Assembly (NCBI GenBank): GCA_963791635.1 | Contig: CAWBTC010000018.1 | Span: forward strand, 62,001-126,000 | From: VFMC01 sp963791635 | GTDB taxonomy: Bacteria > Actinomycetota > Acidimicrobiia > Acidimicrobiales > Ilumatobacteraceae | DNA length: 64,000 bases | Reading direction: 5' to 3' | Shown: piece after piece, positions 1-7,087 of the stretch | How the letters are laid out: each line of letters starts with the position of its first letter | Position numbering within the stretch: position 1 is the first letter of the stretch | The notes under the pieces: generated by a model | Told to the model about the DNA's origin: nothing | Database searches by the model: none | What the model saw: the letters and a program-made list of their open reading frames with translations, nothing else | Position numbers and translations under genes: made by a program

Positions 1-250
1 CAACGAGTCCCACCTCGTACCCCTGAGCTGGGCCGGGAGTCCAGTCAGTCCCGTTGCGTCGCATCCGGTACCAGTGAGTTCCAGGGAGAGAAGTTGGGAT
101 GGACCGGTCGGATCTGCTCGCACGCGCCCGCCGATCTGTGCGCGACGAAGCCCTTGCATCACATCCTCCATCAGGGCAATCGGCGCTACCAGCCCTGTGC
201 TCGACGATCGGTCTACCCGACCACTCGCCGGGCATGTCTACGATCCCGTC
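1..250. other. No gene assigned at window start
   Basis: Nothing in the first 250 bases reads as a conserved protein. The frame of the downstream lyase stays open back to position 74, but the extra N-terminal residues are Arg/Pro/Ser-rich and unlike the family. A plus-strand ATG at 99 has a purine-rich stretch (GGGAGAGAAG) upstream and reads open for 76 codons, but I do not recognise the product. It may be a gene remnant. Confidence 0.4.
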
Positions 251-895
251 GTGGACGCGCTCGAACTCCGATCCATCGTCTATCGACATTTCGTCGAGAC
301 TGGATCGTCGCCCACGCGACGAACGCTGAGCGAGTCCGTCGGCGACCTTCAGACGACCGACCGACTGCTGCACGAGCTCCATGATCGCCACATGCTCGTG
401 CTGGACGAACGACCCACTTGCCGCGGTGAGATTCGCATGGCGTTGCCCTTCGCGGCCGACCCCACCAACTTCCGCGTCACCACGGATCAGGGCGCCTGGT
501 GGGCGAACTGCGCCTGGGACTCCCTGGCCATCCTCGCTGCGCTGCACAGCGACGGACTTGTTCAATCCACCTGGTCCGATACGGACGAGCCGGTCGAACT
601 CACCGTCGCTCACGGGCAACTGGACGACACAGAGGGCTACATCTCCTTCCCGCTCCCTGCCAGTCGATGGTGGGACGACATCGTCTTCACTTGAGGCAAC
701 ATCACGTTCCTTCGGTCGAAGGACAATCAACCCGCAGGCGGTGAGTCGGTCGGCCTCGCCCAGATGTGGAGCCTCTCCCAAGCCTGGTACGGCGATCGCC
801 TCGATCCGACGTTCAGCGGCAGGACGCTCGACGCAACGCAACGCCTACTCGACAACGTCGGCCTCACAGACGCGTTCTGGCAACTCCGAACCTGA
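251..895 (+). CDS. MerB-like alkylmercury lyase family protein, probable selenoprotein
   Basis: The translation matches the alkylmercury lyase (MerB) family, which cleaves carbon-mercury bonds. It has an N-terminal winged-helix part (residues about 1-60), then the core with WWANCAWDSL, whose Cys87 and Asp90 keep the spacing of MerB Cys96 and Asp99. The frame is interrupted by TGA at 692-694 (residue 148), just after WWDDIVFT. This is where MerB has its second catalytic cysteine (Cys159). After the TGA the same frame continues with family-like sequence (GNITFLRS, then QMWSLSQAWYGDRLDP, then AFWQL) to a TGA at 893. A SECIS-like hairpin follows the internal TGA, so selenocysteine insertion is the favoured reading and the full product would be 214 residues. 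The GTG start at 251 is chosen because family similarity begins there; no clear ribosome binding site is visible. The alternative is a Cys codon mutated to a stop. No selABCD genes lie in the window. Confidence 0.72.
695..724 (+). promoter_or_regulatory. Candidate bacterial SECIS element
   Basis: Immediately after the in-frame TGA (692-694) lies the hairpin GTTCCTTCGGTCGAAGGAC at 706-724. Six base pairs (708-713 with 718-723) close a GGTC tetraloop at 714-717; U707 can bulge and G706 pair with C724. The loop begins 20 nt after the TGA. In the Escherichia coli fdhF SECIS a GGUC loop lies at almost the same distance, and a bulged U below it is bound by SelB. Loop sequence, bulge and spacing all fit. 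Confidence 0.68.
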
Positions 896-981
896 CCCTC
901 GAGCTCCACCCCGGCTCTCAGTGCTCCTTCCTCACCGATCCGTCTGAAGCTGCCCGCCCCGATCTGCCGCTCCGCGTGGGG

Positions 982-1491
982 TCAGCTATCGGTAACCAGC
1001 CCGGCGATGCTGAGGTCTTGTCGTCGTCGGATGGCGATGGGCGGGCTCGTCCCGGTGACCCACCCCCACCGGGCCGCCTGCGACAGCGACGCCCGCAGCA
1101 CGAGGTGCTGGTTCCGCAACGACGACTCCCCCACACCAGCCGCCCGCAGCCGGCTGTGCCACCGGTCGACGTCGGCCACCGTCAGCTTGGCGAGCGGCGT
1201 GCGGGCGATCTTGTCGGCCTTCACCAGCGACGCCCGGCTCGTCTGGTCACGCACCGTCGACGCCGCCCACGTGGGCGTGTGCGTCTCGAGCCAGGCATCG
1301 AGCGCGTCGGCCACCGTGCGGCCGTCGCTGCGAGCCGGTGGCGCGACCGTCATCTCGGCCGCAGCCCTCTGCGCGTCGCGTTTGGTGCCGCGCACCGTGC
1401 GGCTGACCTGCTTGGGTCGGCCCCGATCGTCGTTGCCGACGAAGACGCGCACCTCCCACACGCCCGGTGACCGTTCTCGGATCGTCGCCAT
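982..1491 (-). pseudogene. Truncated tyrosine recombinase (phage-type integrase), N-terminal part
   Basis: The 169-residue product starts with the arm-binding-like sequence MATIRERSPGVWEVRVFVG, then the basic stretch GRPKQVSRTVRGTKRDAQRA. A SAM-like core-binding domain follows (VADALDAWLETHTPTWAAST... KLTVADVDRWHSRLRAAGV) and ends with SQAARWGWVTGTSPP. In full integrases this is followed by about 180 residues carrying the catalytic R-H-R-Y set, all missing here because the frame stops at 982. It is therefore a remnant. Together with the neighbouring lyase it suggests the edge of an old integrated element. No tRNA gene or clear attachment site was seen beside it. A short imperfect direct repeat (CACTAGGGAGG / GACTAGGGATG) lies just upstream near 1518-1542. 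Confidence 0.75.
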
Positions 1492-1589
1492 GGCGGCGCA
1501 CGCTACCGCCGGGGTGTGTCACTAGGGAGGTGACTAGGGATGAAGGCCTGGACGAAACGGCACCTGCGGCACCAAACGGGACGAAACCA

Positions 1590-2741
1590 TTACAGACCAA
1601 GCTTCTTGCTGATCACCATGCGCTGGATCTGGTTGGTGCCTTCGTAGATCTGGGTGATCTTGGCGTCGCGCATCATGCGCTCCACAGGGAACTCGCTCGT
1701 GTATCCGTAGCCGCCGAGGAACTGCACGGCGTCGGTGGTGACCTGCATCGCCACGTCGCTCGCGTAGCACTTGGCCATCGCCCCGGCCATCGACAGTTCA
1801 CCATGAGGATCGCCTTGGTCCGCGATCGCACACGCCCGGTAGACGAGGCCGCGAGCTGCCTCGATCCGCATCGCACAGTCGGCTGCCATCCACTGCAGGC
1901 CCTGGTTCGAACCGATCGAACGACCGAACGTGGTGCGTTCCTTCATGTACCCGAGCGCGTAGTCGAGCGCCCCCTGGGCGATGCCGACGGCCTGCGCGCC
2001 GATCGTCGGGCGGCTGCGGTCGAGCGTGTGCATCGCAATGGGGAAACCCTGGCCGACGTCACCGATGCGATGGGTATCAGGCACCCTCAGGCGATCGAAG
2101 CGGATGACCCCCGTCGGTGATCCCTTCACGCCCAGCTTGTGCTCCAGCTTGTCGACGTGCACGCCCCACGCCGCCTCCACGAGGAACGCCGTGATACCGG
2201 TGTGACGATCGTTCGACGTGCGCGCGAACACGGTGTAGAGGTCGCTGATGCCGGCGTTGGTGATCCACGCCTTCGAGCCATCGATCACCCAATCGTCGCC
2301 GTCGCGTTCCGCACGCGTGGCCATCGACGCGACGTCGCTGCCGGCATCGGCTTCGCTCAGGCCATAGCTGCACTGGCTGGTGCCACTGCAGATGCGCGGC
2401 AGGTACGTGCGCTTCAGGAACTCCGAACCGAAGTTGATCACCGGCAGCATGCCGAGCTTGGAGATGAGGAACTGCAGGCTCGTCGACGCGCAGCCACGAG
2501 CGATCTCCTCGGCGGCGATCGCCTGATCGACCAGCGATGCTCCTGACCCGCCGTACTCCGCCGGGTAGCTGAGCGCCGTGAGCTCCATCGACTTCAGCGC
2601 CTCGAACGTGGTCCACGAGTACGCGGCATCGCGGTCGATGTCACCGGCGAGCGGCGAGATCTTGTCGGCGACGAACTGACGGAGGACGGCGCGGAACTCC
2701 CGCTGCTCGTCGGTGAGGGTGATCGACTGCACCTCGGACAT
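1590..2741 (-). CDS. Acyl-CoA dehydrogenase
   Basis: This 383-residue flavoprotein oxidises acyl-CoA to trans-2-enoyl-CoA and passes electrons to ETF. It has the N-terminal helical domain (LTDEQREFRAVLRQFVADKI), the middle beta domain signature CSYGLSEADAGSDVASM with the FAD/substrate stretch WITNAGISD, and the C-terminal helical domain with TTDAVQFLGGYGYTSEFPVERMMRD. The catalytic base is the Glu of QIYEGTNQIQRMVI near the C terminus, where short- and branched-chain family members carry it. Length is normal. The start is supported by an AGGAGG ribosome binding site six bases upstream of ATG 2741. The substrate cannot be told from sequence; a short- or branched-chain acyl-CoA is plausible given the position beside branched-chain amino acid genes. 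Confidence 0.93.
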   Translation of the reverse strand: MSEVQSITLTDEQREFRAVLRQFVADKISPLAGDIDRDAAYSWTTFEALKSMELTALSYPAEYGGSGASLVDQAIAAEEIARGCASTSLQFLISKLGMLPVINFGSEFLKRTYLPRICSGTSQCSYGLSEADAGSDVASMATRAERDGDDWVIDGSKAWITNAGISDLYTVFARTSNDRHTGITAFLVEAAWGVHVDKLEHKLGVKGSPTGVIRFDRLRVPDTHRIGDVGQGFPIAMHTLDRSRPTIGAQAVGIAQGALDYALGYMKERTTFGRSIGSNQGLQWMAADCAMRIEAARGLVYRACAIADQGDPHGELSMAGAMAKCYASDVAMQVTTDAVQFLGGYGYTSEFPVERMMRDAKITQIYEGTNQIQRMVISKKLGL

Positions 2742-2807
2742 GTGGTGCCTCCTGGGAGATTCGTGACGTGGGTGGGTTCGACGGGAACGTCGGCGCAGAT
2801 CGGGACG

Positions 2808-3347
2808 TCAGTGGGTGACGGCGTGATCGGCGCCAACGAGGTCGCGCCAGCGCCCCGGGTATGCCGCTCCCACCTGTTGCGGGGTCATCTTCAAGGTGCT
2901 GTCGGGCACGATGTCGGCGAGCTGGCGCTGGTGCTCGTAGCCGTGGTGGCCGCCCGCTCCCTTGAACAGCTCGCGGCGCAGCTCCACCAGTTCGGCGGGT
3001 GGGTTCGCATCGAGGAAGCCCCACGCAGTGAAGGCAATGGTGAAGTCGTGGATGACCGGTGCTCGGCTGAACAGCGACGCGCGCTTCAAGCCGATGCCGA
3101 GACATCCGGCCACGGCATCCTTCGTGGACTCTCCGGCGCCGATGTGGATTCTCGACTCGAACGTTCTGGCGATCTTGATCCCGAAGCCCTGATCGGGGCC
3201 CTGGTTGCCGAGGCGCGCGCCCGACGGCTGGAAGCCGTCGATCTCGCCGGGCCGGTCGGGCGTCCACGACTTCGGGACGTGGTCGGGCGACGAGTACGAG
3301 CGTGCATCGTCGACGGGCGACACGGGAGCGAACTTGGGGGCTGCCAT
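2808..3347 (-). CDS. Conserved hypothetical protein, 179 residues
   Basis: Not recognised as any family of known function. The product is soluble-looking, with no signal peptide or membrane segment, and begins MAAPKFAPVSPVDDARSYSS. It carries well-formed motifs such as GARLGNQGPDQGFGIKIA and FTIAFTAWGFLDANPP, and a His-rich FKGAGGHHGYEHQRQL segment. Codon use resembles the neighbouring genes, so it is probably real. It lies between cimA and the acyl-CoA dehydrogenase on the same strand, with 101 bases to cimA and 66 to the dehydrogenase, so cotranscription with cimA is possible. A -10-like TAGAAA lies about 10 bases before the start. Confidence 0.7.
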   Translation of the reverse strand: MAAPKFAPVSPVDDARSYSSPDHVPKSWTPDRPGEIDGFQPSGARLGNQGPDQGFGIKIARTFESRIHIGAGESTKDAVAGCLGIGLKRASLFSRAPVIHDFTIAFTAWGFLDANPPAELVELRRELFKGAGGHHGYEHQRQLADIVPDSTLKMTPQQVGAAYPGRWRDLVGADHAVTH

Positions 3348-3448
3348 AGGGCCCTCTTTCTACCCGACACCCACGCCAGACACGTCGTCCACCGGGGGAT
3401 GTTCGACCGACCGATCGGGTTGTAGTGATCCGACGAGACCTTCCCAGT

Positions 3449-5056
3449 TCAGTGCTTGGCGTGGAGGAGGCCGTAGACGAGGCTCTCCTCGAGGGCTCGC
3501 CACGATGCCTCGATGATGTTGGCGCTCACGCCGATCGTGGTCCAGCTCCGCTCGCCGTTGGTTGCGTCGAGCAGCACCCGTGTGATCGCGCCGGTGGCCG
3601 TCGCCCCGTCGAGGATTCGCACCTTGTAGTCGGTGAGATGCACCCGGTCGAGCTCGGGGTAGGCCTCAGACAGTGCCACCCGCAAGGCCGTGTCGATCGC
3701 GTTCACGGGACCGTTGCCCTCGGCGGTGTGCACCGTACGAGTGTCACCCACCCATGCCTTCACCGTCGCCTCGGTGGTGAACTCGCCGCTGGGGAGCTCA
3801 TCGGTGATCACGCGCATGCTCTCCACGCGGAACCAACTCTGCTCCCAACCGGCAGCGCGACGCATCAACAGCTCCAGCGACGCGTCGGCGGCCTCGAAGT
3901 GGTACCCCTCGTGCTCGAGACGCTTGAGATCGTCGATCACTTGGTTGACGGCCGGACCGTCCATCGCAAGACCGAGCTCCTCGGCCTTCATCTGGATCGT
4001 GGCCCGACCCGCCATCTCGCTCACCACGAAGCGGGTGCCGTTGCCGACGAGCTCGGGAGCGATGTGCTCGTAGGCATCCTTCGCCCGGGCGATGGCACTC
4101 ACGTGCAGACCCGCTTTGTGAGCGAACGCCGACGAGCCGACGTATGGGGCCTGCGGGTTGAGCGGACGGTTGAGCACCTCGGCCACGTGGTTGCTCACCG
4201 AGGTGAGCCGCTCGAGACGCCCTTCCGGTAGACAGCTCATCCCGAGCTTCACCTGCAGGTTGGGGATCACCGTCGTGAGGTTGCAGTTGCCCGTGCGTTC
4301 GCCCAGGCCGTTGAGCGTGCCCTGCACGTGACGGGCCCCTGCGCGCACCGCGGCCATGGAGTTCGCGACGGCGCAGCCCGTGTCATCGTGACAGTGAATG
4401 CCGATGGTGACGTCGCCGCCGACGTGGCGGTACACGGCTGCCACGATCTCTTCCACCTCGTGCGGCAGCGAGCCACCGTTGGTGTCGCACAACACCAGGT
4501 GCGACGCACCCTTGACGATGGCCGCCTCCAGCACCCGCAGGCTGAACTCCGGGTTGTGCTTGTAGCCGTCGAAGAAGTGCTCCATGTCCACCAGCACCCG
4601 CCGGCCCGCCGCGGTGAGGAACGCCACGCTGTCGGCGATCATCGCCTCGCCCTCGTCGAGCGTGGTCTGCAGCGCCTCGAGGACGTGGTAGTCCCAGCTC
4701 TTGGCGACGATGCACACGGCAGAGGTGTTCGCCTCGAGCAGGTTGCGCAGGGTGACGTCGTCATCCACCTTGCCCTTCGGACGACGAGTGGAACCAAAGG
4801 CCACCATCGTCGAGGTGGACAGCTCGAGCTCGGTGGCCGCACGTGCAAAGAACTCGATGTCTTTCGGGTTTGCACCGGGCCAGCCACCCTCGATGTAGTG
4901 CACGCCGAGGAAGTCGAGCTGCTCGGCGATGCGCAGCTTGTCATCCACCGTTGCCGACACACCCTCGACCTGGAGGCCGTCGCGGAGCGTGGTGTCGAAC
5001 ACTTCGACACGTTGGCCGACCATCGCCGTGGTGGGGAGATCGCTGCTGGTTGTCAT
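3449..5056 (-). CDS. cimA: (R)-citramalate synthase
   Basis: CimA condenses pyruvate with acetyl-CoA to citramalate, giving a threonine-independent route to 2-oxobutanoate and isoleucine. The 535-residue product has the HMGL-like TIM barrel with the DRE-TIM signature FDTTLRDGLQ, the metal-binding IHCHDDTGCAVANS, and NGLGERTGNCNL. A C-terminal LeuA-type regulatory dimer domain (from about residue 400, with EGNGPVNAIDTALRVAL) would bind the end product. The length suits CimA better than the shorter homocitrate synthases. Start ATG 5056 is chosen because family similarity begins there; the frame stays open 105 bases upstream, but that part overlaps the terminator hairpin of the leader. Expression is probably controlled by the upstream leader peptide with three consecutive Ile codons. 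Downstream lies a conserved hypothetical gene. Confidence 0.93.
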   Translation of the reverse strand: MTTSSDLPTTAMVGQRVEVFDTTLRDGLQVEGVSATVDDKLRIAEQLDFLGVHYIEGGWPGANPKDIEFFARAATELELSTSTMVAFGSTRRPKGKVDDDVTLRNLLEANTSAVCIVAKSWDYHVLEALQTTLDEGEAMIADSVAFLTAAGRRVLVDMEHFFDGYKHNPEFSLRVLEAAIVKGASHLVLCDTNGGSLPHEVEEIVAAVYRHVGGDVTIGIHCHDDTGCAVANSMAAVRAGARHVQGTLNGLGERTGNCNLTTVIPNLQVKLGMSCLPEGRLERLTSVSNHVAEVLNRPLNPQAPYVGSSAFAHKAGLHVSAIARAKDAYEHIAPELVGNGTRFVVSEMAGRATIQMKAEELGLAMDGPAVNQVIDDLKRLEHEGYHFEAADASLELLMRRAAGWEQSWFRVESMRVITDELPSGEFTTEATVKAWVGDTRTVHTAEGNGPVNAIDTALRVALSEAYPELDRVHLTDYKVRILDGATATGAITRVLLDATNGERSWTTIGVSANIIEASWRALEESLVYGLLHAKH

Positions 5057-5127
5057 GGTGCTGTCCTGTCTGACCTGGGTGCTGGCGGGCTGCGGAGGTT
5101 GAGGCGGAGGGTGAGGCGGAGAAATGA

Positions 5128-5153
5128 AACAGCCGCCCCGAGGGGCGGCTGTT
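5128..5153 (-). terminator. Terminator-like hairpin in the cimA leader (attenuator)
   Basis: A perfect 12-bp inverted repeat, AACAGCCGCCCC / GGGGCGGCTGTT, lies between the leader peptide and cimA. On the transcribed strand it is followed by TTTCATTTC, a weak U-tract. It is the second of two consecutive hairpins and fits the termination hairpin of an amino-acid attenuator. Confidence 0.7.
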
Positions 5154-5155
5154 GA

Positions 5156-5180
5156 GCGCACGTGGGAGATCCACGTGCGC
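5156..5180 (-). promoter_or_regulatory. First leader hairpin, cimA attenuator
   Basis: GCGCACGTGG and CCACGTGCGC form a perfect 10-bp stem with a 5-base loop. Its 5' arm starts on the last base of the leader peptide's TAG stop codon, so a ribosome at the end of the leader would block its folding. I do not see a clean alternative antiterminator pairing. Confidence 0.6.
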
Positions 5181-5227
5181 TATCGAATGATGATGTCGGC
5201 GAGGAGTTCGGCCAGATGTGACGTCAC
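5180..5227 (-). CDS. cimA leader peptide (15 residues, Leu/Ile-rich)
   Basis: GTG opens a short frame reading MTSHLAELLADIIIR and ending in TAG. It has three Leu codons and three consecutive Ile codons (ATC ATC ATT) just before the end. Isoleucine is the end product of the citramalate route, so ribosome stalling at these codons is a sensible sensor. The frame begins exactly 7 nt after a -10 hexamer, so the GTG is probably the transcription start and the peptide is translated leaderless. It is followed directly by two strong hairpins before cimA. Confidence 0.75.
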   Translation of the reverse strand: MTSHLAELLADIIIR

Positions 5228-5234
5228 GGAGACG

Positions 5235-5263
5235 ATTGTGTCGGGGCGCGGCTCGAACGTCAA
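5235..5263 (-). promoter_or_regulatory. Promoter of the cimA leader
   Basis: On the minus strand TTGACG (5258-5263) is separated by 17 bases from CACAAT (5235-5240). The predicted start lies 7 bases downstream, on the G of the leader peptide's GTG at 5227. Near-consensus -35 and ideal spacing make this one of the clearest promoters in the window. Confidence 0.75.
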
Positions 5264-5466
5264 CCCGGCCCGGGGGGTCGGACCTGTGGTTCGTCAAGAC
5301 AGCGTCAAGCCCTCACCGCACTCACGCCGCGCTCACACCACGCTCCGGAGCGTCCGCCTGTGGATTCCCATGTGCACAACCTTGTGGACGCGAGGTGGAC
5401 GAAGGAGAAATTTCTGGGGATGACCGGGTTTCTCGGTGGATAACCCTGTGAGTTGAAAAATACCTC
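5264..5466. other. Intergenic stretch with DnaA-box-like words
   Basis: No gene is seen here. It contains TGTGCACAACCTTGTGGAC (5370-5388) and GTGGATAACCCTGTG (about 5436-5450), which resemble DnaA boxes (TTATCCACA and its complement). It also has the palindrome AGAAATTTCT at 5406-5415. Only two or three imperfect sites are present and there is no dnaA/dnaN neighbourhood, so an origin is unlikely. The sites could serve the divergent promoters on either side. Confidence 0.3.
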
Positions 5467-5495
5467 TTGACCAGGCCAAACGTGGGGAGCAAAGT
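5467..5495 (+). promoter_or_regulatory. Candidate promoter of the structured RNA
   Basis: TTGACC (5467-5472), 17 bases, then CAAAGT (5490-5495). The layout matches the cimA leader promoter (TTGACG-17-CACAAT), with a weaker -10. The predicted start is near 5502. Confidence 0.45.
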
Positions 5496-5501
5496 GGGCG
5501 A

Positions 5502-6047
5502 CGCACCGGCAAGCGCACGTCAACCGGGGCCCGAGGAACGGCCGCTCACGAGTGGGGAAACCGATGATGGGCAACCATCGAAGGAATCACCAGGAGTGAG
5601 GGGAACCAACCGGGTTCACGAGGTGGAAGCGAGGTCGGAGCAGGGCATGATCCGCCAGTCGGCGAGTCGTGAACCGGGCAACCGGGGAACGATGCGACGA
5701 CAGTCGTCGAGTTCGGGAGCCGGGTGACCGGAGATCGACCGCGGCGGCGGTCGGCGAGCGAGCACCAGGCAACTGGGGCGACGACGTCGGCAGGTCGGGG
5801 AGCGATGTCACGGGCAACCGTGGGAGGACGAACCGGCTGTGTTGGTTCAGCTGCACCGGGCAACCGGGGTGGATGCGCCGACAAAACGGAACCGCCCGCC
5901 AGAGCGCAAGCTCTGACGGGCGGTGAAGCTGAACGAGACGAAGGCTAACGCCGGGCGATCGTGCAGTGGTGGATCATCCCACCAGAGACGCCCTGTCGGG
6001 TGCGCAGGCTTTCGGGCCCGCTGCGCCGGACAGGGCGTCTTGCCTTT
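5502..6047 (+). ncRNA. Candidate structured noncoding RNA with GNRA-capped hairpins
   Basis: About 545 bases carry no convincing protein frame but contain seven hairpins whose tetraloop is GCAA (or GTGA) on the plus strand. Their stems differ in sequence yet stay paired: 5566-5579 (GATGG/CCATC), 5674-5685 (CCGG/CCGG), 5720-5731 (CCGG/CCGG, loop GTGA), 5765-5776 (CCAG/CTGG), 5809-5822 (CACGG/CCGTG), 5856-5867 (CCGG/CCGG) and 5892-5923 (14-bp stem with one mismatch). Further stems are at 5736-5751 and 5967-5984. GNRA loops are stable only in the plus-strand RNA, and that strand ends in a rho-independent terminator. It does not show the conserved cores of RNase P RNA, tmRNA or a riboswitch class I know. 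It lies between the divergent cimA leader and the convergent ilvE. Confidence 0.5.
5986..6047 (+). terminator. Rho-independent terminator, plus strand
   Basis: AGACGCCCTGTC (5986-5997) pairs perfectly with GACAGGGCGTCT (6029-6040). An inner stem GCGCAG/CTGCGC lies within, and TGCCTTTTT follows. The T-run lies only on the plus strand, so it ends a plus-strand transcript that contains no gene. It may also act in the convergent direction for ilvE. Confidence 0.8.
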
Positions 6048-6165
6048 TTCGGCTGGTGGCCATCCTGCGTGTCCTGCGTCCGTTCACGCTGCTCCCGTGC
6101 AGGCGACTTCGCTGTCGCCGGCGGATCTCGCAGCCGAGACACCCCCACGGCGGCGGATGCTCCGC

Positions 6166-7083
6166 TCAGACCGCGAGCTCGCACCAGTGCTCGTAGCGCG
6201 GATCTTCGCCACGGACTGCCCGGCCGTACACCTCGGCGATCGCCCGCGTCTTCGGACCGGGACACGGCACGGTGCGGTCATCGACGGAGTTCACCGCGCT
6301 CACCTCCGCCGCGGTGCCACAGACGAAGATCTCCTCGGCCACGTACAGGTCGCTGCGGGCCAGGTTGTCGACCCGGATGTCGAAGCCGAGGTCGCGGGCG
6401 ATGGCCATCACCGAGTGCTGGGTGATGCCCTCGAGCGCACCTGCCGACAGCGGCGGCGTGATGATGATCCCGTTGCGTACGGCGAAGATGTTCTCCCCGG
6501 TGCACTCGGCGATCAGGCCGTTCGGGGCGAGCATGATCGCCTCGTCGTAGCCGGCCTTCAGCGCCTCCACCTTGGCGAGTGAGCTGTTCACGTAGTTGCC
6601 GACGGTCTTGGCGGCGGGCGGCATCGTGTTGTGGTCGTGGCGGGTCCAGCTGGAGATCTTCATCCGCACGCCCTGCTCGAGCGCGTCCTCACCGAGGTAG
6701 GCACCCCACGGCCAGCAAGCGATCGCGACATCGACCTTGCACGGCAGGGTGTTGAGGCCCATCTCGCCATATCCGTAGTACGCGAGTGGCCGCACGTAGC
6801 AGCTGGGCAGGCCGGTGGAGGCCACGGTCGCCTTGCAGGCGGCGATCAGTTCGTCCGGCGTGTAGGGGATGTCCATCCCGAGGATGTGGGCGCTGCGGAA
6901 CAGGCGCTCGATGTGCTCGGTGAGGCGGAAGATCGCCGGCCCGTTCGCCGACTCGTAGGCGCGGATGCCCTCGAACACCCCCATGCCGTAGTGGAGGGTG
7001 TGGGTCAGGATGTGCACCTGTGCCTGGTCCCAATCGACCAGCGAACCGTTCATCCAGATCTTCGGTGTGGGTGTGATGGGCAT
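6166..7083 (-). CDS. ilvE: Branched-chain amino acid aminotransferase
   Basis: A class IV PLP transaminase that interconverts Leu, Ile and Val with their 2-oxo acids. The 305-residue product begins MPITPTPKIWMNGSLVDWDQ and has the family motifs THTLHYGMGVFEGIRAY, YVRPLAYYGYGEMGL and MPPAAKTVGNYVNSSLAK; the Lys of AAKTVGNY holds PLP. Further motifs are AIMLAPNGLIAECTGENIF and FVCGTAAEVSAVNSVDDR. The start ATG 7083 lies 4 bases after the leuB stop codon, so the two genes form an operon, and the enzyme would accept the 2-oxo acid produced downstream of LeuB. The open frame extends upstream only within leuB. Length is typical of the short bacterial form. Confidence 0.94.
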   Translation of the reverse strand: MPITPTPKIWMNGSLVDWDQAQVHILTHTLHYGMGVFEGIRAYESANGPAIFRLTEHIERLFRSAHILGMDIPYTPDELIAACKATVASTGLPSCYVRPLAYYGYGEMGLNTLPCKVDVAIACWPWGAYLGEDALEQGVRMKISSWTRHDHNTMPPAAKTVGNYVNSSLAKVEALKAGYDEAIMLAPNGLIAECTGENIFAVRNGIIITPPLSAGALEGITQHSVMAIARDLGFDIRVDNLARSDLYVAEEIFVCGTAAEVSAVNSVDDRTVPCPGPKTRAIAEVYGRAVRGEDPRYEHWCELAV

Positions 7084-7087
7084 GTCG

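Noticed and set aside
74..250. N-terminal extension of the MerB-like protein from ATG 74
   Set aside because: The extra residues are Arg/Ser/Pro-rich and unlike the family; similarity starts after GTG 251.
5370..5460. Replication origin (oriC)
   Set aside because: Only two or three imperfect DnaA-like words, no AT-rich unwinding region and no dnaA/dnaN neighbours.
5892..5923. Hairpin read as a minus-strand terminator for ilvE (followed by TTCCGTTTT on that strand)
   Set aside because: Possible as a bidirectional signal, but its GCAA loop and position in a series of like hairpins fit the plus-strand RNA better; not listed as a separate terminator.
5945..5976. Minus-strand peptide MIHHCTIARR after ilvE, looking like a His leader
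   Set aside because: No his gene follows, and the frame lies inside the hairpins of the plus-strand candidate RNA.
5961..6000. Plus-strand peptide MQWWIIPPET, resembling a Trp attenuation leader, just before the terminator
   Set aside because: The frame has no stop before the terminator and no trp gene lies downstream; the doubled residues reflect a TGGTGG/CCACCA hairpin.
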